A stretch of DNA of 64,000 bases from CBDBKL01 sp965206675 (GTDB lineage: Bacteria; Bdellovibrionota; Bdellovibrionia; Bdellovibrionales; JAKFYE01): the NCBI GenBank assembly GCA_965206675.1, contig CBDBKL010000003.1:152297-216296 (forward strand). The letters run 5' to 3'. The position numbers and the translations under genes are program-made. Under the pieces are notes generated by a model, which saw nothing but the letters and a program-made list of their open reading frames with translations, searched no databases and was not told the DNA's origin. Positions 1 through 8,395 of the stretch are shown here, one piece after another. How positions within the stretch are numbered: position 1 is the first letter of the stretch; the number at the start of each line of letters is the position of its first letter.

Positions 1-1127
1 TTCGTGAAGAGACTCAGGCCATGAAATCTGTTGTTGATGCACAAAAGCAACTTGCACCTCTTTTCTTAAAGATATTTCCAATTAGTTATGCAAAAGCTCC
101 AGCTTTAATGAATCAAGTCAGTCAGTTTATTACACCAAAGAGGGGGAGTATCAGAGCAGATCAAAGAACCAACTCTCTGATTGTGAGTGATATTTTAGAA
201 AATATTAATAGAATAGGGAAACTCATAAAACAGTTAGATACTGAAACACCTCAGGTTTTAATAGAAGGGAAAATTGTAGAAGCACGTGAGACGGCTGCAA
301 GATCAATTGGTATTGATTGGTCCGGTGGGGGTGAATCAGGTGGTACCGGTGGTACCAGTGGTATTGGTGGAGGAACTAATACGGGAGGAGGAAATACAGG
401 AGGAAATAACACTGGAGAAATTGGTGCCGGTGGAGATCTTATAGCTTTTCAGAGTGCTGTAGGGGATATATTAAATGTAAGTGTAGGTGGAAGCGGAGGA
501 AGTTTAGGAGTTAAGGTAGGAACGATAGCAGCTAGACAGCCTTTAGTAGCACAACTGAATCTTTTAGAGAGTCAGGATCTTATTAATGTTCTTTCTTCTC
601 CAAGAATAATGACTCTGAATAATAATCAAGCCACTATCACACAGGAGACACAACTACCTATTCCAAAAATAGTAACCTCGGAGGGGTCAGTGCAAAGTTC
701 AGTTGAGTTTAAGTCTGTATCCTTAAACTTAAGTGTGACACCACAAATTACAATTGATGGTGGAATTATCATGAAAGTCAGTGTGAAAAGAGAGTTTCCT
801 GGAGCTTCAGTGACGGTAGGAAACACGACTGCATCGCCAATTAATAGTCGTTCTGCTGATACAACGGTGTTGGTAAACAATGGGGATACAACAGTGATTG
901 GTGGTATTTATGAAAGCGATGTAACAAAGGGTGAGACAGGAGTTCCGCTTTTGGGGAAAATACCTATTTTGGGTTATTTTTTCAAGAATACGAGTTATGG
1001 AAAATCTAAAACTGAGCTTCTCATCTTTTTAACACCAAGGGTGTTAAACCAAGAACGCGCATTTATCAGTAGTACAGAGGAGTTAGGTCTTGAGAGTGAA
1101 GTCAGTGAAGATTCTGACACCCTTTAA
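1..1127 (+). CDS. pilQ: Type IV pilus secretin PilQ, C-terminal part
   Basis: The gene runs in from the left edge, open from base 3, so the N-terminus is missing. The visible part begins in the last secretin N-domain (residues around SLIVSDILENINRIGKLIKQLD), then the secretin barrel core with LINVLSSPRIMTLNNNQA and the C-terminal motif GVPLLGKIPILGYFFKN, all typical of PilQ/GspD. Known role: the outer-membrane ring through which the type IV pilus passes. A glycine/threonine-rich insert lies about 100-135 residues into the visible part, where the secretin core is normally compact. rarA follows 3 bp later, so they are probably co-transcribed. Other pil genes would be expected to the left. Confidence 0.93.
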   Translation, partial: REETQAMKSVVDAQKQLAPLFLKIFPISYAKAPALMNQVSQFITPKRGSIRADQRTNSLIVSDILENINRIGKLIKQLDTETPQVLIEGKIVEARETAARSIGIDWSGGGESGGTGGTSGIGGGTNTGGGNTGGNNTGEIGAGGDLIAFQSAVGDILNVSVGGSGGSLGVKVGTIAARQPLVAQLNLLESQDLINVLSSPRIMTLNNNQATITQETQLPIPKIVTSEGSVQSSVEFKSVSLNLSVTPQITIDGGIIMKVSVKREFPGASVTVGNTTASPINSRSADTTVLVNNGDTTVIGGIYESDVTKGETGVPLLGKIPILGYFFKNTSYGKSKTELLIFLTPRVLNQERAFISSTEELGLESEVSEDSDTL

Positions 1128-1130
1128 GTT

Positions 1131-2414
1131 ATGGACTTGTTTGAGAAGATGTCCAGTAGTGAGAATGCTCCGTTAGCTGAAAAAGTTCGCCCTTTGAATA
1201 TTGAAGATCTTGTTGGGCAAGATGAGATTACAAAAGGTAATTTTCGAAAACTGATTGAAAAAGATCAGATTCCGAGTCTCATTTTGTGGGGGCCTTCGGG
1301 AACAGGTAAAACAACCTTAGCTCAGTTGCTTGCATCCAAAACCAAAAAGCATTTTATTTCTGTTAATGCTATTGAAGTGGGTGCGAAAGCATTGAGTGAA
1401 ATAGGAACAAAGGCTCGCCAGCGACATACAATGTATGGTGAAGGTTCCTTTTTATTTATTGATGAAATTCATCGTCTGAATAAGGCACAGCAAGATGTAT
1501 TGCTTTCTTTTGTAGAAAAGGGAGATGTAACGCTGATTGGGGCCACAACAGAAAATCCCAGTTTTGAAATCAATACGGCATTGATGAGCCGTTGTCGATT
1601 GATTACCTTTCGTTCCCTTGAAGAAAAATCTTTGTCGTTGATTGTGGATCGTGTATTAAAAATGGAAAAACTTGAACGTCAGGATGTATTTGAAAAAGAA
1701 GCTTATGAATGGATGTTAAAAAGTGTATCGGGTGATGCTCGGCAATTGATTAACAATATGGAACAAATTTTAAAACTACGTGACGCTGAATCTTGGCCTT
1801 TAAATAAGAAAAAGTTAGTGAAGGTGATAGGGCAGATACCTTTACATTATAGTAAAAGTGGTGATGCACATTATGATACGATTAGTGCATTTATTAAAAG
1901 TATTAGAGGAAGTGATCCGGATGCAGGACTTTATTATCTAGCTCGTATGATAGAGGCGGGGGAAGATCCTAAGTTTATTGCTCGTCGATTAGTTATTTTA
2001 GCTTCTGAAGATATAGGTAATGCAGATCCAAGAGCTTTAACGTTAGCTATGGCTGGCGCAGAGGCCGTTCAATTTATTGGTCTACCTGAAGCTGCGATTA
2101 ATTTAGCTCAAGTGGTTACTTATTTGGCTTGTGCCCCAAAATCGAATCGCTCTTATATAGGTTTAAAAACAGCAATAAAAGAAGTGAAACGTTCAGGGGC
2201 TTTGAAAATTCCTTTACATGTTAGAAATGCGCCCACCAAGATGATGAAAGACTTAGGTTATGGAAAAGACTATAAGTATGCACATGATAGTGAAAAGGGA
2301 TGGTTTCCTCAAACATTTTTGCCTGATGGAGTTGAGGGTTCTTTTTATGAACCTTCTGATCATGGTTTTGAAAAAACAATGAAGGCTTACCTTCAGTGGT
2401 TGAAAAGTGTTTAG
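1131..2414 (+). CDS. rarA: Replication-associated recombination protein A (RarA/MgsA), AAA+ ATPase
   Basis: 427 residues, the usual length for RarA/MgsA/WRNIP1. Walker A GPSGTGKT lies at about residues 54-61 and Walker B FLFIDEIHR at about 109-116, with sensor residues in GATTENPSFEIN. The C-terminal MgsA tetramerisation region (ISAFIKSIRGSDPDAGLYYLARM; RRLVILASEDIGNADP) is intact. The family is a clamp-loader-like ATPase acting at stalled replication forks. ATG start 3 bp after pilQ. The stop codon lies inside the left inverted repeat of the MITE-like element that follows. Confidence 0.95.
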   Translation: MDLFEKMSSSENAPLAEKVRPLNIEDLVGQDEITKGNFRKLIEKDQIPSLILWGPSGTGKTTLAQLLASKTKKHFISVNAIEVGAKALSEIGTKARQRHTMYGEGSFLFIDEIHRLNKAQQDVLLSFVEKGDVTLIGATTENPSFEINTALMSRCRLITFRSLEEKSLSLIVDRVLKMEKLERQDVFEKEAYEWMLKSVSGDARQLINNMEQILKLRDAESWPLNKKKLVKVIGQIPLHYSKSGDAHYDTISAFIKSIRGSDPDAGLYYLARMIEAGEDPKFIARRLVILASEDIGNADPRALTLAMAGAEAVQFIGLPEAAINLAQVVTYLACAPKSNRSYIGLKTAIKEVKRSGALKIPLHVRNAPTKMMKDLGYGKDYKYAHDSEKGWFPQTFLPDGVEGSFYEPSDHGFEKTMKAYLQWLKSV

Positions 2415-2534
2415 GACTGTCGAAAAGGTATCATCTATTTTGTTGCAATCACTCAAACACTCACTCCGACGTAGGAAAAACTACGCCTCCGTTCGGTTTG
2501 TACGCCTCGTATCTGATACCTTTTCGACAGTCCT
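2413..2534 (+). repeat. MITE-like palindromic repeat, copy A (122 bp)
   Basis: The two ends, 2413-2433 and 2514-2534, are perfect 21-bp inverted repeats (AGGACTGTCGAAAAGG... at the left). The centre contains the hairpin CGTAGGAAAAACTACG. Imperfect copies occur at 46804-46863, 52512-52628, 55644-55760 and 57867-57992. No transposase is encoded. It starts inside the rarA stop codon and may also act as a transcription terminator by folding. This is the best-preserved copy in the window. Confidence 0.85.
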
Positions 2535-2839
2535 CCTTGTTGCTTAGGTAACTTTCTTTTTTTATTCCGAATTGTAAATCCTCTTAGTTGCCGTTTTTTA
2601 TTATAAAGTGACAATTATGGTCGCCTAAGCCGAAGTTTTTGTTCAAAAAACCTCAATATTTTAGGCATTGGTTTTGCTAATTAAGACCTTGATTGGTTAA
2701 AGAAGTAAGATTTTTAAATGCCTATAAATTTGTTTTTAGGGTTAAAAGGGCTACAGTTTGAAATTATAAAACTGATAAATATCAAACTCATTAATCAAAA
2801 AACTTTAGTTATTTTAATGTAATAGAAGGAGTGTGTTTT
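2535..2839. other. Intergenic region, no gene seen
   Basis: About 300 bp of AT-rich sequence between the repeat and the secreted-protein operon. No plausible ORF or RNA gene was recognised. It must hold the promoter of the operon at 2840. A good Shine-Dalgarno (AGAAGGAG) ends about 10 bp before the ATG at 2840. Confidence 0.5.
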
Positions 2840-3637
2840 ATGCGCATTATGTGGATTATATTTATTTTAATTTCAACCTTCCTTATAGAATTAACCCCAA
2901 AACCTTCTTACGGAGGAGAACCTCGAGCGGATTTAGAACTTGTGGGTTCACAATCTGTAGACTCCGATTCAATAACGACAGCAGATCAATTTATGAAAGA
3001 CTTAATGACATCTTTAGTTGGACGATCTCTTCAAATGAAATTTAGATTTGTTGGTGGTCAGGAGATGAATTATCGAGATAATTTTGGAATAAATACAACA
3101 TTTGAAATGACAACTCCTATTTTCATTAAGCTTTATGATCCTGCTGCTGAGGCAGATATGGATCCTAATTTTAAACCTATTGCAAAGACAGGTGATGAGA
3201 ATAGGAAAATTACTGTTCAAATTCGTACCACTAGAGATGATTCTATTCAAACAAATCAAATGCGTTTACAAGTTTCATTCTTTGAAAACAAAGAGCCAAC
3301 CTATTTAAATTTTGATATAAATATGGCAGCATTTGATAAGCCAATTGCTTTGAGGGTGTATTCTTTGAGCGGGGTATTTAATTTTCAAACAGGCCGAAGT
3401 GTGACGGTTGCAGATGGTGCCTGTAGAGCAGAGCAAGAAATTGCTGACTGGGAGACGCAATCAGCATCATGGAAACAGGTTGATTGTAGATATTCCTATT
3501 TGTATAAAGATCAGAATCCAAATCTTTCTATCGAACAAAAACAGAAAATCGCACAGGATATAAAAGATGAGCGTGCTGAAATCGGTGATCCTCAATTTGG
3601 ATTATTCTATAGTTCATGTGGAAAAGATCAGTGCTAG
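2840..3637 (+). CDS. Secreted protein of unknown function (first of three-gene operon)
   Basis: 265 residues from the ATG at 2840, chosen because AGAAGGAG lies just upstream; an in-frame GTG nine bases earlier is less well placed. N-terminal signal peptide (MRIMWIIFILISTFLIELT) followed by a mature region with no motif I recognise. The few cysteines all fall in the last quarter, and the protein ends YSSCGKDQC. The next gene overlaps or abuts it and the third overlaps by four bases, so the three products probably work together in the envelope. Function unknown. Confidence 0.75.
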   Translation: MRIMWIIFILISTFLIELTPKPSYGGEPRADLELVGSQSVDSDSITTADQFMKDLMTSLVGRSLQMKFRFVGGQEMNYRDNFGINTTFEMTTPIFIKLYDPAAEADMDPNFKPIAKTGDENRKITVQIRTTRDDSIQTNQMRLQVSFFENKEPTYLNFDINMAAFDKPIALRVYSLSGVFNFQTGRSVTVADGACRAEQEIADWETQSASWKQVDCRYSYLYKDQNPNLSIEQKQKIAQDIKDERAEIGDPQFGLFYSSCGKDQC

Positions 3638-3657
3638 TATTGAGGTCCGCGGTCATG

Positions 3658-4446
3658 ATGAAAAAACTTTGTCTAATTCTTTCAGTTTTTTTTTCTAGCA
3701 TAACTTCTGCAGATCCATTGGGTTATTCTTTAATGAAGAGATTTGTAGATATTGATGAATTGCTTTCCAAACAGAATATTCAAGTTCAAAGTTGTTCCTT
3801 ATATTATAAAGATGAAGATAAAAACAAAGCAAAAAAGCGCGAGAGTCATTTAGGAGCCTGTCTTTATCATTATTTGAATCTTCACATGGTCAACAGGGGA
3901 GAAGACGCTCGTGTTTTTGTCCATGTACGTTTTCCTTTTCAGCCACCCTCAAGTTCTGATTTTGTCTTAGAGCTTGATTGGAATCCTGTTCAAGGTGAAA
4001 GGCAATCTTTTCTCTCAAGATTAGCTCAGTATGGTATCAGTCCATTGACAGGAGAAGTTATTGCAATGGGGAAGAGCATGTATAGATCTTTGAGGCATGT
4101 GGAATTTAACTTAAAACCCCTTGGCCACCCTGTTCCTGTAGAATTTCTTTTTGATGAAGAAAGAATCATTTATTTTACGACCAATTTATTATTGGAGAAT
4201 GGTGCAGAGAATATAACTCCGACAATTGATAATATTAGGATTACTAATGAACCTCAGAGCACAAGATTTTTAAAAGGAGAGTTTAGAGATAAGGTCAATA
4301 TTCGGGTTAACGTTGGGGATCATTCGAAAGTTCAATCTGAAATGATCGTTGATTACACATTAAATCTCAGAGGTATTAAACTTAATGAATTAGATGGAGA
4401 GGTAGAGTTGATGAATACAGATAATCTTCATAGGGAGGGAATTTGA
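3658..4446 (+). CDS. Secreted protein of unknown function (second of operon)
   Basis: 262 residues. The start at 3658 gives a clean signal peptide (MKKLCLILSVFFSSITSADP); the adjacent ATG at 3655 is equally possible. The longer open frame upstream overlaps the previous gene and is unlikely to be translated. The mature part looks like a beta-rich periplasmic domain, with no catalytic motif that I recognise. Its stop codon overlaps the TTG start of the third gene (TTGA), which indicates translational coupling. Confidence 0.75.
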   Translation: MKKLCLILSVFFSSITSADPLGYSLMKRFVDIDELLSKQNIQVQSCSLYYKDEDKNKAKKRESHLGACLYHYLNLHMVNRGEDARVFVHVRFPFQPPSSSDFVLELDWNPVQGERQSFLSRLAQYGISPLTGEVIAMGKSMYRSLRHVEFNLKPLGHPVPVEFLFDEERIIYFTTNLLLENGAENITPTIDNIRITNEPQSTRFLKGEFRDKVNIRVNVGDHSKVQSEMIVDYTLNLRGIKLNELDGEVELMNTDNLHREGI

Positions 4447-5261
4447 AATATTTTATCTTTTTATTACTTTTACCCTTATCTTCATGGGCTGAATGTCTTA
4501 TTCCTTTTGAGCAAAGAGGAGAATTTTATACTAATCACGTTAGGCAACATGAAGAGACTCGTTCAGATTATAATGATTTATTTTTACAGTCTCTTATTGT
4601 GAATAATGAAATTCGTATGCACTCTGACAGAGGGATTTTAAGTGCAAATGCAGAGGGCTTTTTAAGACCGGGAGCAAAAGAGTTTGTTATTGTACCAGTG
4701 GTTGGTTTAAGTCTTTATATGGATAAAAATGATGTAGCTTATTACTGTCTTAATATAGATCCAGAGGGGCGAGATCCTTTTTTAGAAATTTCTTTTGTCA
4801 ATAGATCCGGTTTCAATAGAGTCTCAAGGCTTTTTAAGAAGAAAAAGAATAGGCGATCTAAGTATGTGAATACCAATATTGGTATTGAGATGGCACCTCT
4901 GTCTGATATGACTGATCGGATTGAGGCTGGGTTAGATTCTGTGCCTGTTATAGGGCCTGTTTATAAAGGTATTAATCAAGGTATTTTTGATCAGGTATTT
5001 TTAATTATGAGAAAAGCAATAAATTTTATTTTTAAAGCTGGGGTTTATAAAATAAGAATGGATAAAAGAGGTTTAACTATATGGACGCAGGCCCGTATTT
5101 TTAGGATTATTTCTTGTGATTTTAAAATTTCACAATATGACTTGGAAGATAACTTTTTAAAAGATTTTGCAGCCAGTGAAGAAAGTGAAGAATATGATGT
5201 GTACTATAAAGAAATTCCTGAAGAAGAACAATCTCAAGTTTTATTGGAAACCAATTTATAA
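4443..5261 (+). CDS. Secreted protein of unknown function (third of operon)
   Basis: 272 residues from a TTG start preceded by AGGGAGGG. N-terminal signal peptide MKYFIFLLLLPLSSWAEC, ending at AEC; the cysteine there could be an ordinary disulphide residue because the preceding residues do not make a lipobox. A basic patch (KKKKNRRSK) lies in the middle, and a short hydrophobic segment (residues near FDQVFLIMRKAINFIFKAGVY) may be membrane-associated. C-terminus strongly acidic (EESEEYDVYYKEIPEEEQ). I do not recognise the family. Confidence 0.72.
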   Translation: MKYFIFLLLLPLSSWAECLIPFEQRGEFYTNHVRQHEETRSDYNDLFLQSLIVNNEIRMHSDRGILSANAEGFLRPGAKEFVIVPVVGLSLYMDKNDVAYYCLNIDPEGRDPFLEISFVNRSGFNRVSRLFKKKKNRRSKYVNTNIGIEMAPLSDMTDRIEAGLDSVPVIGPVYKGINQGIFDQVFLIMRKAINFIFKAGVYKIRMDKRGLTIWTQARIFRIISCDFKISQYDLEDNFLKDFAASEESEEYDVYYKEIPEEEQSQVLLETNL

Positions 5262-5268
5262 ATATTCG

Positions 5269-5589
5269 TTACGCACTAAAGCCTTTAAATACAGATTTTG
5301 CACAGATACAGACACATTTTTCTTCACCTCGAGCCATTGTTTCATGTTTGGTGTTTGAGGGAATTTCAATTCTATCCCCAGCTCTTAGAAGAAGTTGATT
5401 TCCACTGATATTTAAAAAAAGTTCTCCCTCGACGACCATTCGGATTTCGTTAAAGGGGTGCCGATGTTCTGAGACTTTTTGTTGGGGTTCATAGATCTCT
5501 TCATATGGTTCTAAACCTTCAGCGTGAAAGATCATTTTGACTTGTTCTTTTGTGGGCACAACACGTGCTTGCCAGCGTTTGACTATCAT
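5269..5589 (-). CDS. Cupin-domain protein
   Basis: About 106 residues from the ATG at 5589; the frame is open further upstream, but that extension is not protein-like. A cupin core is visible: the metal-binding motif HRHPFNEIRMVVEGE, then GDRIEIPSNTKH with the second histidine. The family includes small metal-binding dioxygenases and sensors; nothing here points to a substrate. It converges with the secreted-protein operon, with only 7 bp between the stop codons. The start is uncertain because no strong ribosome-binding site precedes it. Confidence 0.68.
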   Translation of the reverse strand: MIVKRWQARVVPTKEQVKMIFHAEGLEPYEEIYEPQQKVSEHRHPFNEIRMVVEGELFLNISGNQLLLRAGDRIEIPSNTKHETMARGEEKCVCICAKSVFKGFSA

Positions 5590-6123
5590 AAAAACTGAGA
5601 CTAGCATGAGCCATTCTGATAGGATATGAAAAAATACACTGGAGTAGAATTTTATAATGAAAAGAATAATCTTTGTGGTAGATTGGGAAATGTGGGTAGG
5701 CCTTACCCTTATGAAATTAAAAATGAGATGAGTACTGTACGTATGGTACTTGTTCGTCAATTTAGGTGGTAGTTAAGGGTAGTATCTGGGGGTTTGAAAT
5801 AGGTCTAGGTTTTCTCAAAATGAAATGGTGGATTGTTTAATTTTACATTCATAAACCCTATTTTTTAGTCTTGATTTTTGTGGTTTAGGGTGCGGAGAAA
5901 AACCGTTATTTCGTTTATCAATTTGTAAAAAAATTATGCAGTATTTAAGTGAAGGGTTGTGGTATCGGAATTTGGGGCAGGAGACTGTCAAATTTTGAGA
6001 CAATCATTCTTTGTGTCTTGATGGGTATCATTAGGTATTAAGGGGTTTTTCTTTAGGATAATTATTTAAGTCTTGAATTATCAGAGTCGATAAAAAGTTA
6101 TAGGTTATAGATCGGAGTTTTCC
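5590..6123. other. Intergenic region without recognisable gene
   Basis: About 530 bp of AT-rich sequence. Short open frames on the minus strand lack family resemblance and ribosome-binding sites. It should contain the divergent promoters of the cupin gene and of the gene at 6124. Confidence 0.45.
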
Positions 6124-6627
6124 TTGAAAGAAGCCTGCGAAAAAAAGTTAGATCAGTGGAAGAGTGACGTACTCACTTATATAGATAGTGTAGAGGGATT
6201 AAGCTATAAGGTTTTGGGTGACGTCATTGAAGTCTGTCAAAAGGTGGACCAGAAGGTTCTTCAAATTGAGATGTTAAATATCACTGAAGTTTTAAATCGA
6301 GATAATAAAGGTGGAAATCCATTTATTCAGATCAATTTTACTTCGGGAAAAAAGATTCTTTTAACGGAGAGTTTGATTGGTTTTAAGCCACGGGCTGTAG
6401 AGGGCTTAGATCTTAAAAGATTACCCAAGGTTGTGACCACACCGGATTTGCTAAGTGTTTTTGAAGCTATTGAAGAGGCGGTGAATACGGGAGCTGAGGT
6501 GGGTGAGATTAATATGTTAAAGCGTGTTTTTAGTGCGATACTTACCGGCGGTGAGGATATTGGTTTTGATTTAAAGCGTGAGAAGTATTGGATACATTCA
6601 CCTTTGAGCCGATTTGCATCGGCATAG
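6124..6627 (+). CDS. Conserved-looking hypothetical cytosolic protein
   Basis: 167 residues from a TTG start preceded by CGGAG at a suitable distance. No signal peptide or membrane segment. Charged alpha/beta protein with an N-terminal helical segment and a beta-rich middle (VIEVCQKVDQKVLQIEML; IQINFTSGKKILLTESLIGFKP). I do not recognise a family. It lies immediately upstream of tRNA-Ala on the same strand. Confidence 0.65.
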   Translation: MKEACEKKLDQWKSDVLTYIDSVEGLSYKVLGDVIEVCQKVDQKVLQIEMLNITEVLNRDNKGGNPFIQINFTSGKKILLTESLIGFKPRAVEGLDLKRLPKVVTTPDLLSVFEAIEEAVNTGAEVGEINMLKRVFSAILTGGEDIGFDLKREKYWIHSPLSRFASA

Positions 6628-6790
6628 TTTTTCTTTCATTATATTCCCAGTTATTCTTTTTTTGCATTTTTAGGCCGTTATAGTCATAATGGTATTGACT
6701 TAGTTTTTAATATTAGTCACTTTATTGGTGTGCTGTTGAGAGTATTATGGGGGGATCAACAGTTGGGTGCATTTTGAGGTGTTGAAAAGA

Positions 6791-6866
6791 GGGGGCGTAG
6801 CTCAGTTGGGAGAGCGTCAGCTTTGCAAGCTGAATGTCGCAGGTTCGATCCCTGTCGCCTCCACCA
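6791..6866 (+). tRNA. tRNA-Ala (anticodon TGC)
   Basis: Complete cloverleaf: acceptor GGGGGCG pairs with CGCCTCC (one G-U), D-arm GCTCAGTTGGGAGAGC, anticodon arm CAGCTTTGCAAGCTG with TGC at 6824-6826, T-arm CAGGTTCGATCCCTG, and an encoded CCA. Its 3' end serves as the integration site of the element that follows; 11 bp from 6859 to 6869 recur at 20885-20895. Confidence 0.97.
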
Positions 6867-6869
6867 AAT
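6859..6869 (+). other. attL core of the integrative element
   Basis: CTCCACCAAAT at the tRNA-Ala 3' end, repeated exactly at 20885-20895. The sequence is shared between tRNA and element, as usual for tyrosine-integrase islands. Confidence 0.75.
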
Positions 6870-7190
6870 GATTTTGTTGTTTTCGGGTTAAAAATTCAAA
6901 AATTTAGCTAAGCGTTCGACTTCATGGGGTTTGTGATTTCAAACCCTTATGTTGATGGGAGTGGTTTGTGTGCAACGCAGGAAAACCCGAAAACATTAGG
7001 CCAAAACTAGAATTGGCCAAAGAGGCGGCTAACCGAGTAGCGAAGAGTTTTTCTCTTTCCTTCGGTAGCAGGCCAGAGTGTTTAAGTTTTCAAATTTATT
7101 TATTTTTCCAAAGAGCAGGTAGCTGGCAGAGCTTGCTACTTGGAAAGCGAGCATACGCTCTCCCGTTAGTAGCAAGGCGTGGGAGGCAAG
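6870..7190. promoter_or_regulatory. Element left-end region with inverted repeats
   Basis: Non-coding. GTTTTCGGGTT at 6879-6889 is the exact inverse of AACCCGAAAAC at 6984-6994. Between them GGGTTTG-TGATTT-CAAACCC makes a second hairpin. The 15-mer GGTTTGTGATTTCAA at 6928-6942 also occurs just beyond attR (20980-20994). Further on, CTTGCTAC and GTAGCAAG frame the segment before the regulator gene. Plausible roles are integrase/excisionase arm sites or regulator operators. The region ends with GGGAGG, the ribosome-binding site of the gene at 7191. Confidence 0.5.
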
Positions 7191-7841
7191 ATGCTTGAAG
7201 TGTTAGAGCAAGAACAAAAAACGCCCACTAATCGTCTTACGGTGGAAGTAATCGCTCTTAGGAAAATGCGAGAGCTAAAAGGGTTGAGTCGCAAAGAGGC
7301 TGCGGCACTCTTTGGTCTTTCCCATAAAACAATTGAGAAAATGGAAAACGGCAGGTCTTGTCTCACTCAGAAGAAGATCAATCATTTTATTTTTACCTAT
7401 GGGTTTAAGAGAGAAGATTTTGAAAATCTCTGCCAAGGAAAAATTCACCTGATTAAAGAAAAATATTTTTTTCGCAAAAATCCCAAGAAAGTAAAAAGGT
7501 CGGGTCGTCGCAGTTATCAAAAGATTATGACCAAAGAGGCAAAGGTTTTAATATCTCTGAGGCAAAAGCTGGGAATTTCGCAAAATGAGGCCTCAAGGCG
7601 TTGCGGTTATGCAAGGTCAGTCATGGGACATATTGAAAACGGCAGGATTAACCTTGGAGATTCTCGCATTGAGCATATTGTAAAGTCTTACGGGCTTAGC
7701 ATGGATGATTTTAAAAAAGAATTGCAGGGTGAGTTTATTTACTCTGACCTTTTAAAAAATTGCCTTCGCATTACCCGTGAACTAGAGGGCGAGAAACTTA
7801 TCAGTGTTTATCAAATTTTAAAAGGGTTAAAGGGATTTTAA
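7191..7841 (+). CDS. Double helix-turn-helix (XRE) regulator
   Basis: 216 residues from the ATG at 7191, preceded by GGGAGG. Two XRE/Cro-type helix-turn-helix domains are visible: one about residues 20-70 (LKGLSRKEAAALFGLSHKTI) and one about 113-165 (LGISQNEASRRCGYARSVMG), joined by a basic linker (KNPKKVKRSGRRS). As the first gene of the element it probably controls its own left end and the excision/replication genes. A tandem duplication of the same HTH module in one chain could let a monomer bind a two-half-site operator. Confidence 0.85.
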   Translation: MLEVLEQEQKTPTNRLTVEVIALRKMRELKGLSRKEAAALFGLSHKTIEKMENGRSCLTQKKINHFIFTYGFKREDFENLCQGKIHLIKEKYFFRKNPKKVKRSGRRSYQKIMTKEAKVLISLRQKLGISQNEASRRCGYARSVMGHIENGRINLGDSRIEHIVKSYGLSMDDFKKELQGEFIYSDLLKNCLRITRELEGEKLISVYQILKGLKGF

Positions 7842-7843
7842 AA

Positions 7844-7894
7844 ATGAATAAAGGAAAGTATGAGCAATCTAAAAACCATGGGAGGAGAAAATGA
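7844..7894 (+). CDS. Possible 16-residue peptide
   Basis: ATG 3 bases after the regulator stop, reading MNKGKYEQSKNHGRRK, with its TGA overlapping the ATG of the next gene (ATGA). It may exist to couple translation of the regulator and the next gene, rather than to make a functional product. No family evidence. Confidence 0.3.
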   Translation: MNKGKYEQSKNHGRRK

Positions 7895-8082
7895 TTTTTA
7901 AATTTTTAACTGATTTGGCCTTTTTTATTTTTACCACGGGAGGGCTTCTTTTTGGAAGTTATCACGGTCTTGGAAAAATTTACGAGACCATTAAAAAAGA
8001 GACCCTTATTGAGGTTCAAAGGGGATTGCCCAAGATGGAACCCTTTGCCAATAAGCTAACGGGCAAAAAGTTAAAATTATAG
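7891..8082 (+). CDS. Small single-pass membrane protein
   Basis: 63 residues, ATG preceded by GGGAGGAG. The N-terminal third is one hydrophobic helix (FLTDLAFFIFTTGGLLFGSY), followed by a basic, amphipathic tail (KETLIEVQRGL...KLTGKKLKL). I do not recognise the family. Its position between regulator and replication genes suggests an element-encoded accessory protein. Confidence 0.6.
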   Translation: MIFKFLTDLAFFIFTTGGLLFGSYHGLGKIYETIKKETLIEVQRGLPKMEPFANKLTGKKLKL

Positions 8083-8365
8083 GTGTCACTATAACGCAAA
8101 ACCGGAAGAAGTGGCGACAAGGTGGAACGTCAAGAAAGGGTGTCTAAGTGGTGATAAACAAAGGGATGAGGACGCAGAGGACGACGTAGGGGCTAATAGG
8201 GCCATCTTCCAGTGAATCGCCACTTTTGCCACTTTATAGTCTGAATAGGGGGCCATTTTTATTCTGTAGAGTCCTCAACGATTGCCTTGGTGATCTTGGG
8301 GATGAGTAGAAATAAGAAAAAGGCCAATGCTTTAATCAAACCTAGTTAAATTTGGAGGCCGTGAC
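8083..8365. other. Non-coding region with inverted repeat; candidate origin or transfer site
   Basis: AAGTGGCGA at 8109-8117 is repeated inverted as TCGCCACTT at 8217-8225, and CCACTTT recurs at once. No gene is seen. It lies just upstream of the replication-relaxation gene, where a nick site or origin would be expected. This is positional inference only. Confidence 0.35.
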
Positions 8366-8395
8366 ATGAACAAGGTAATTATAGAAATTGAGTAA
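8366..8395 (+). CDS. Leader peptide (9 residues) overlapping the next start
   Basis: ATG preceded by TTGGAGG, reading MNKVIIEIE then TAA. The frame ends 5 bases past the first base of the TTG start at 8388, so ribosomes finishing it could restart on the next gene. The strong ribosome-binding site serves this mini-ORF rather than the TTG itself. Confidence 0.45.
   Translation: MNKVIIEIE

Noticed and set aside
2253..2456. Minus-strand open frame at the end of rarA
   Set aside because: Read from the repeat and antisense of rarA; no signal or family.
6968..7198. Open frame after tRNA-Ala
   Set aside because: Lies across inverted repeats, composition not protein-like, no ribosome-binding site.
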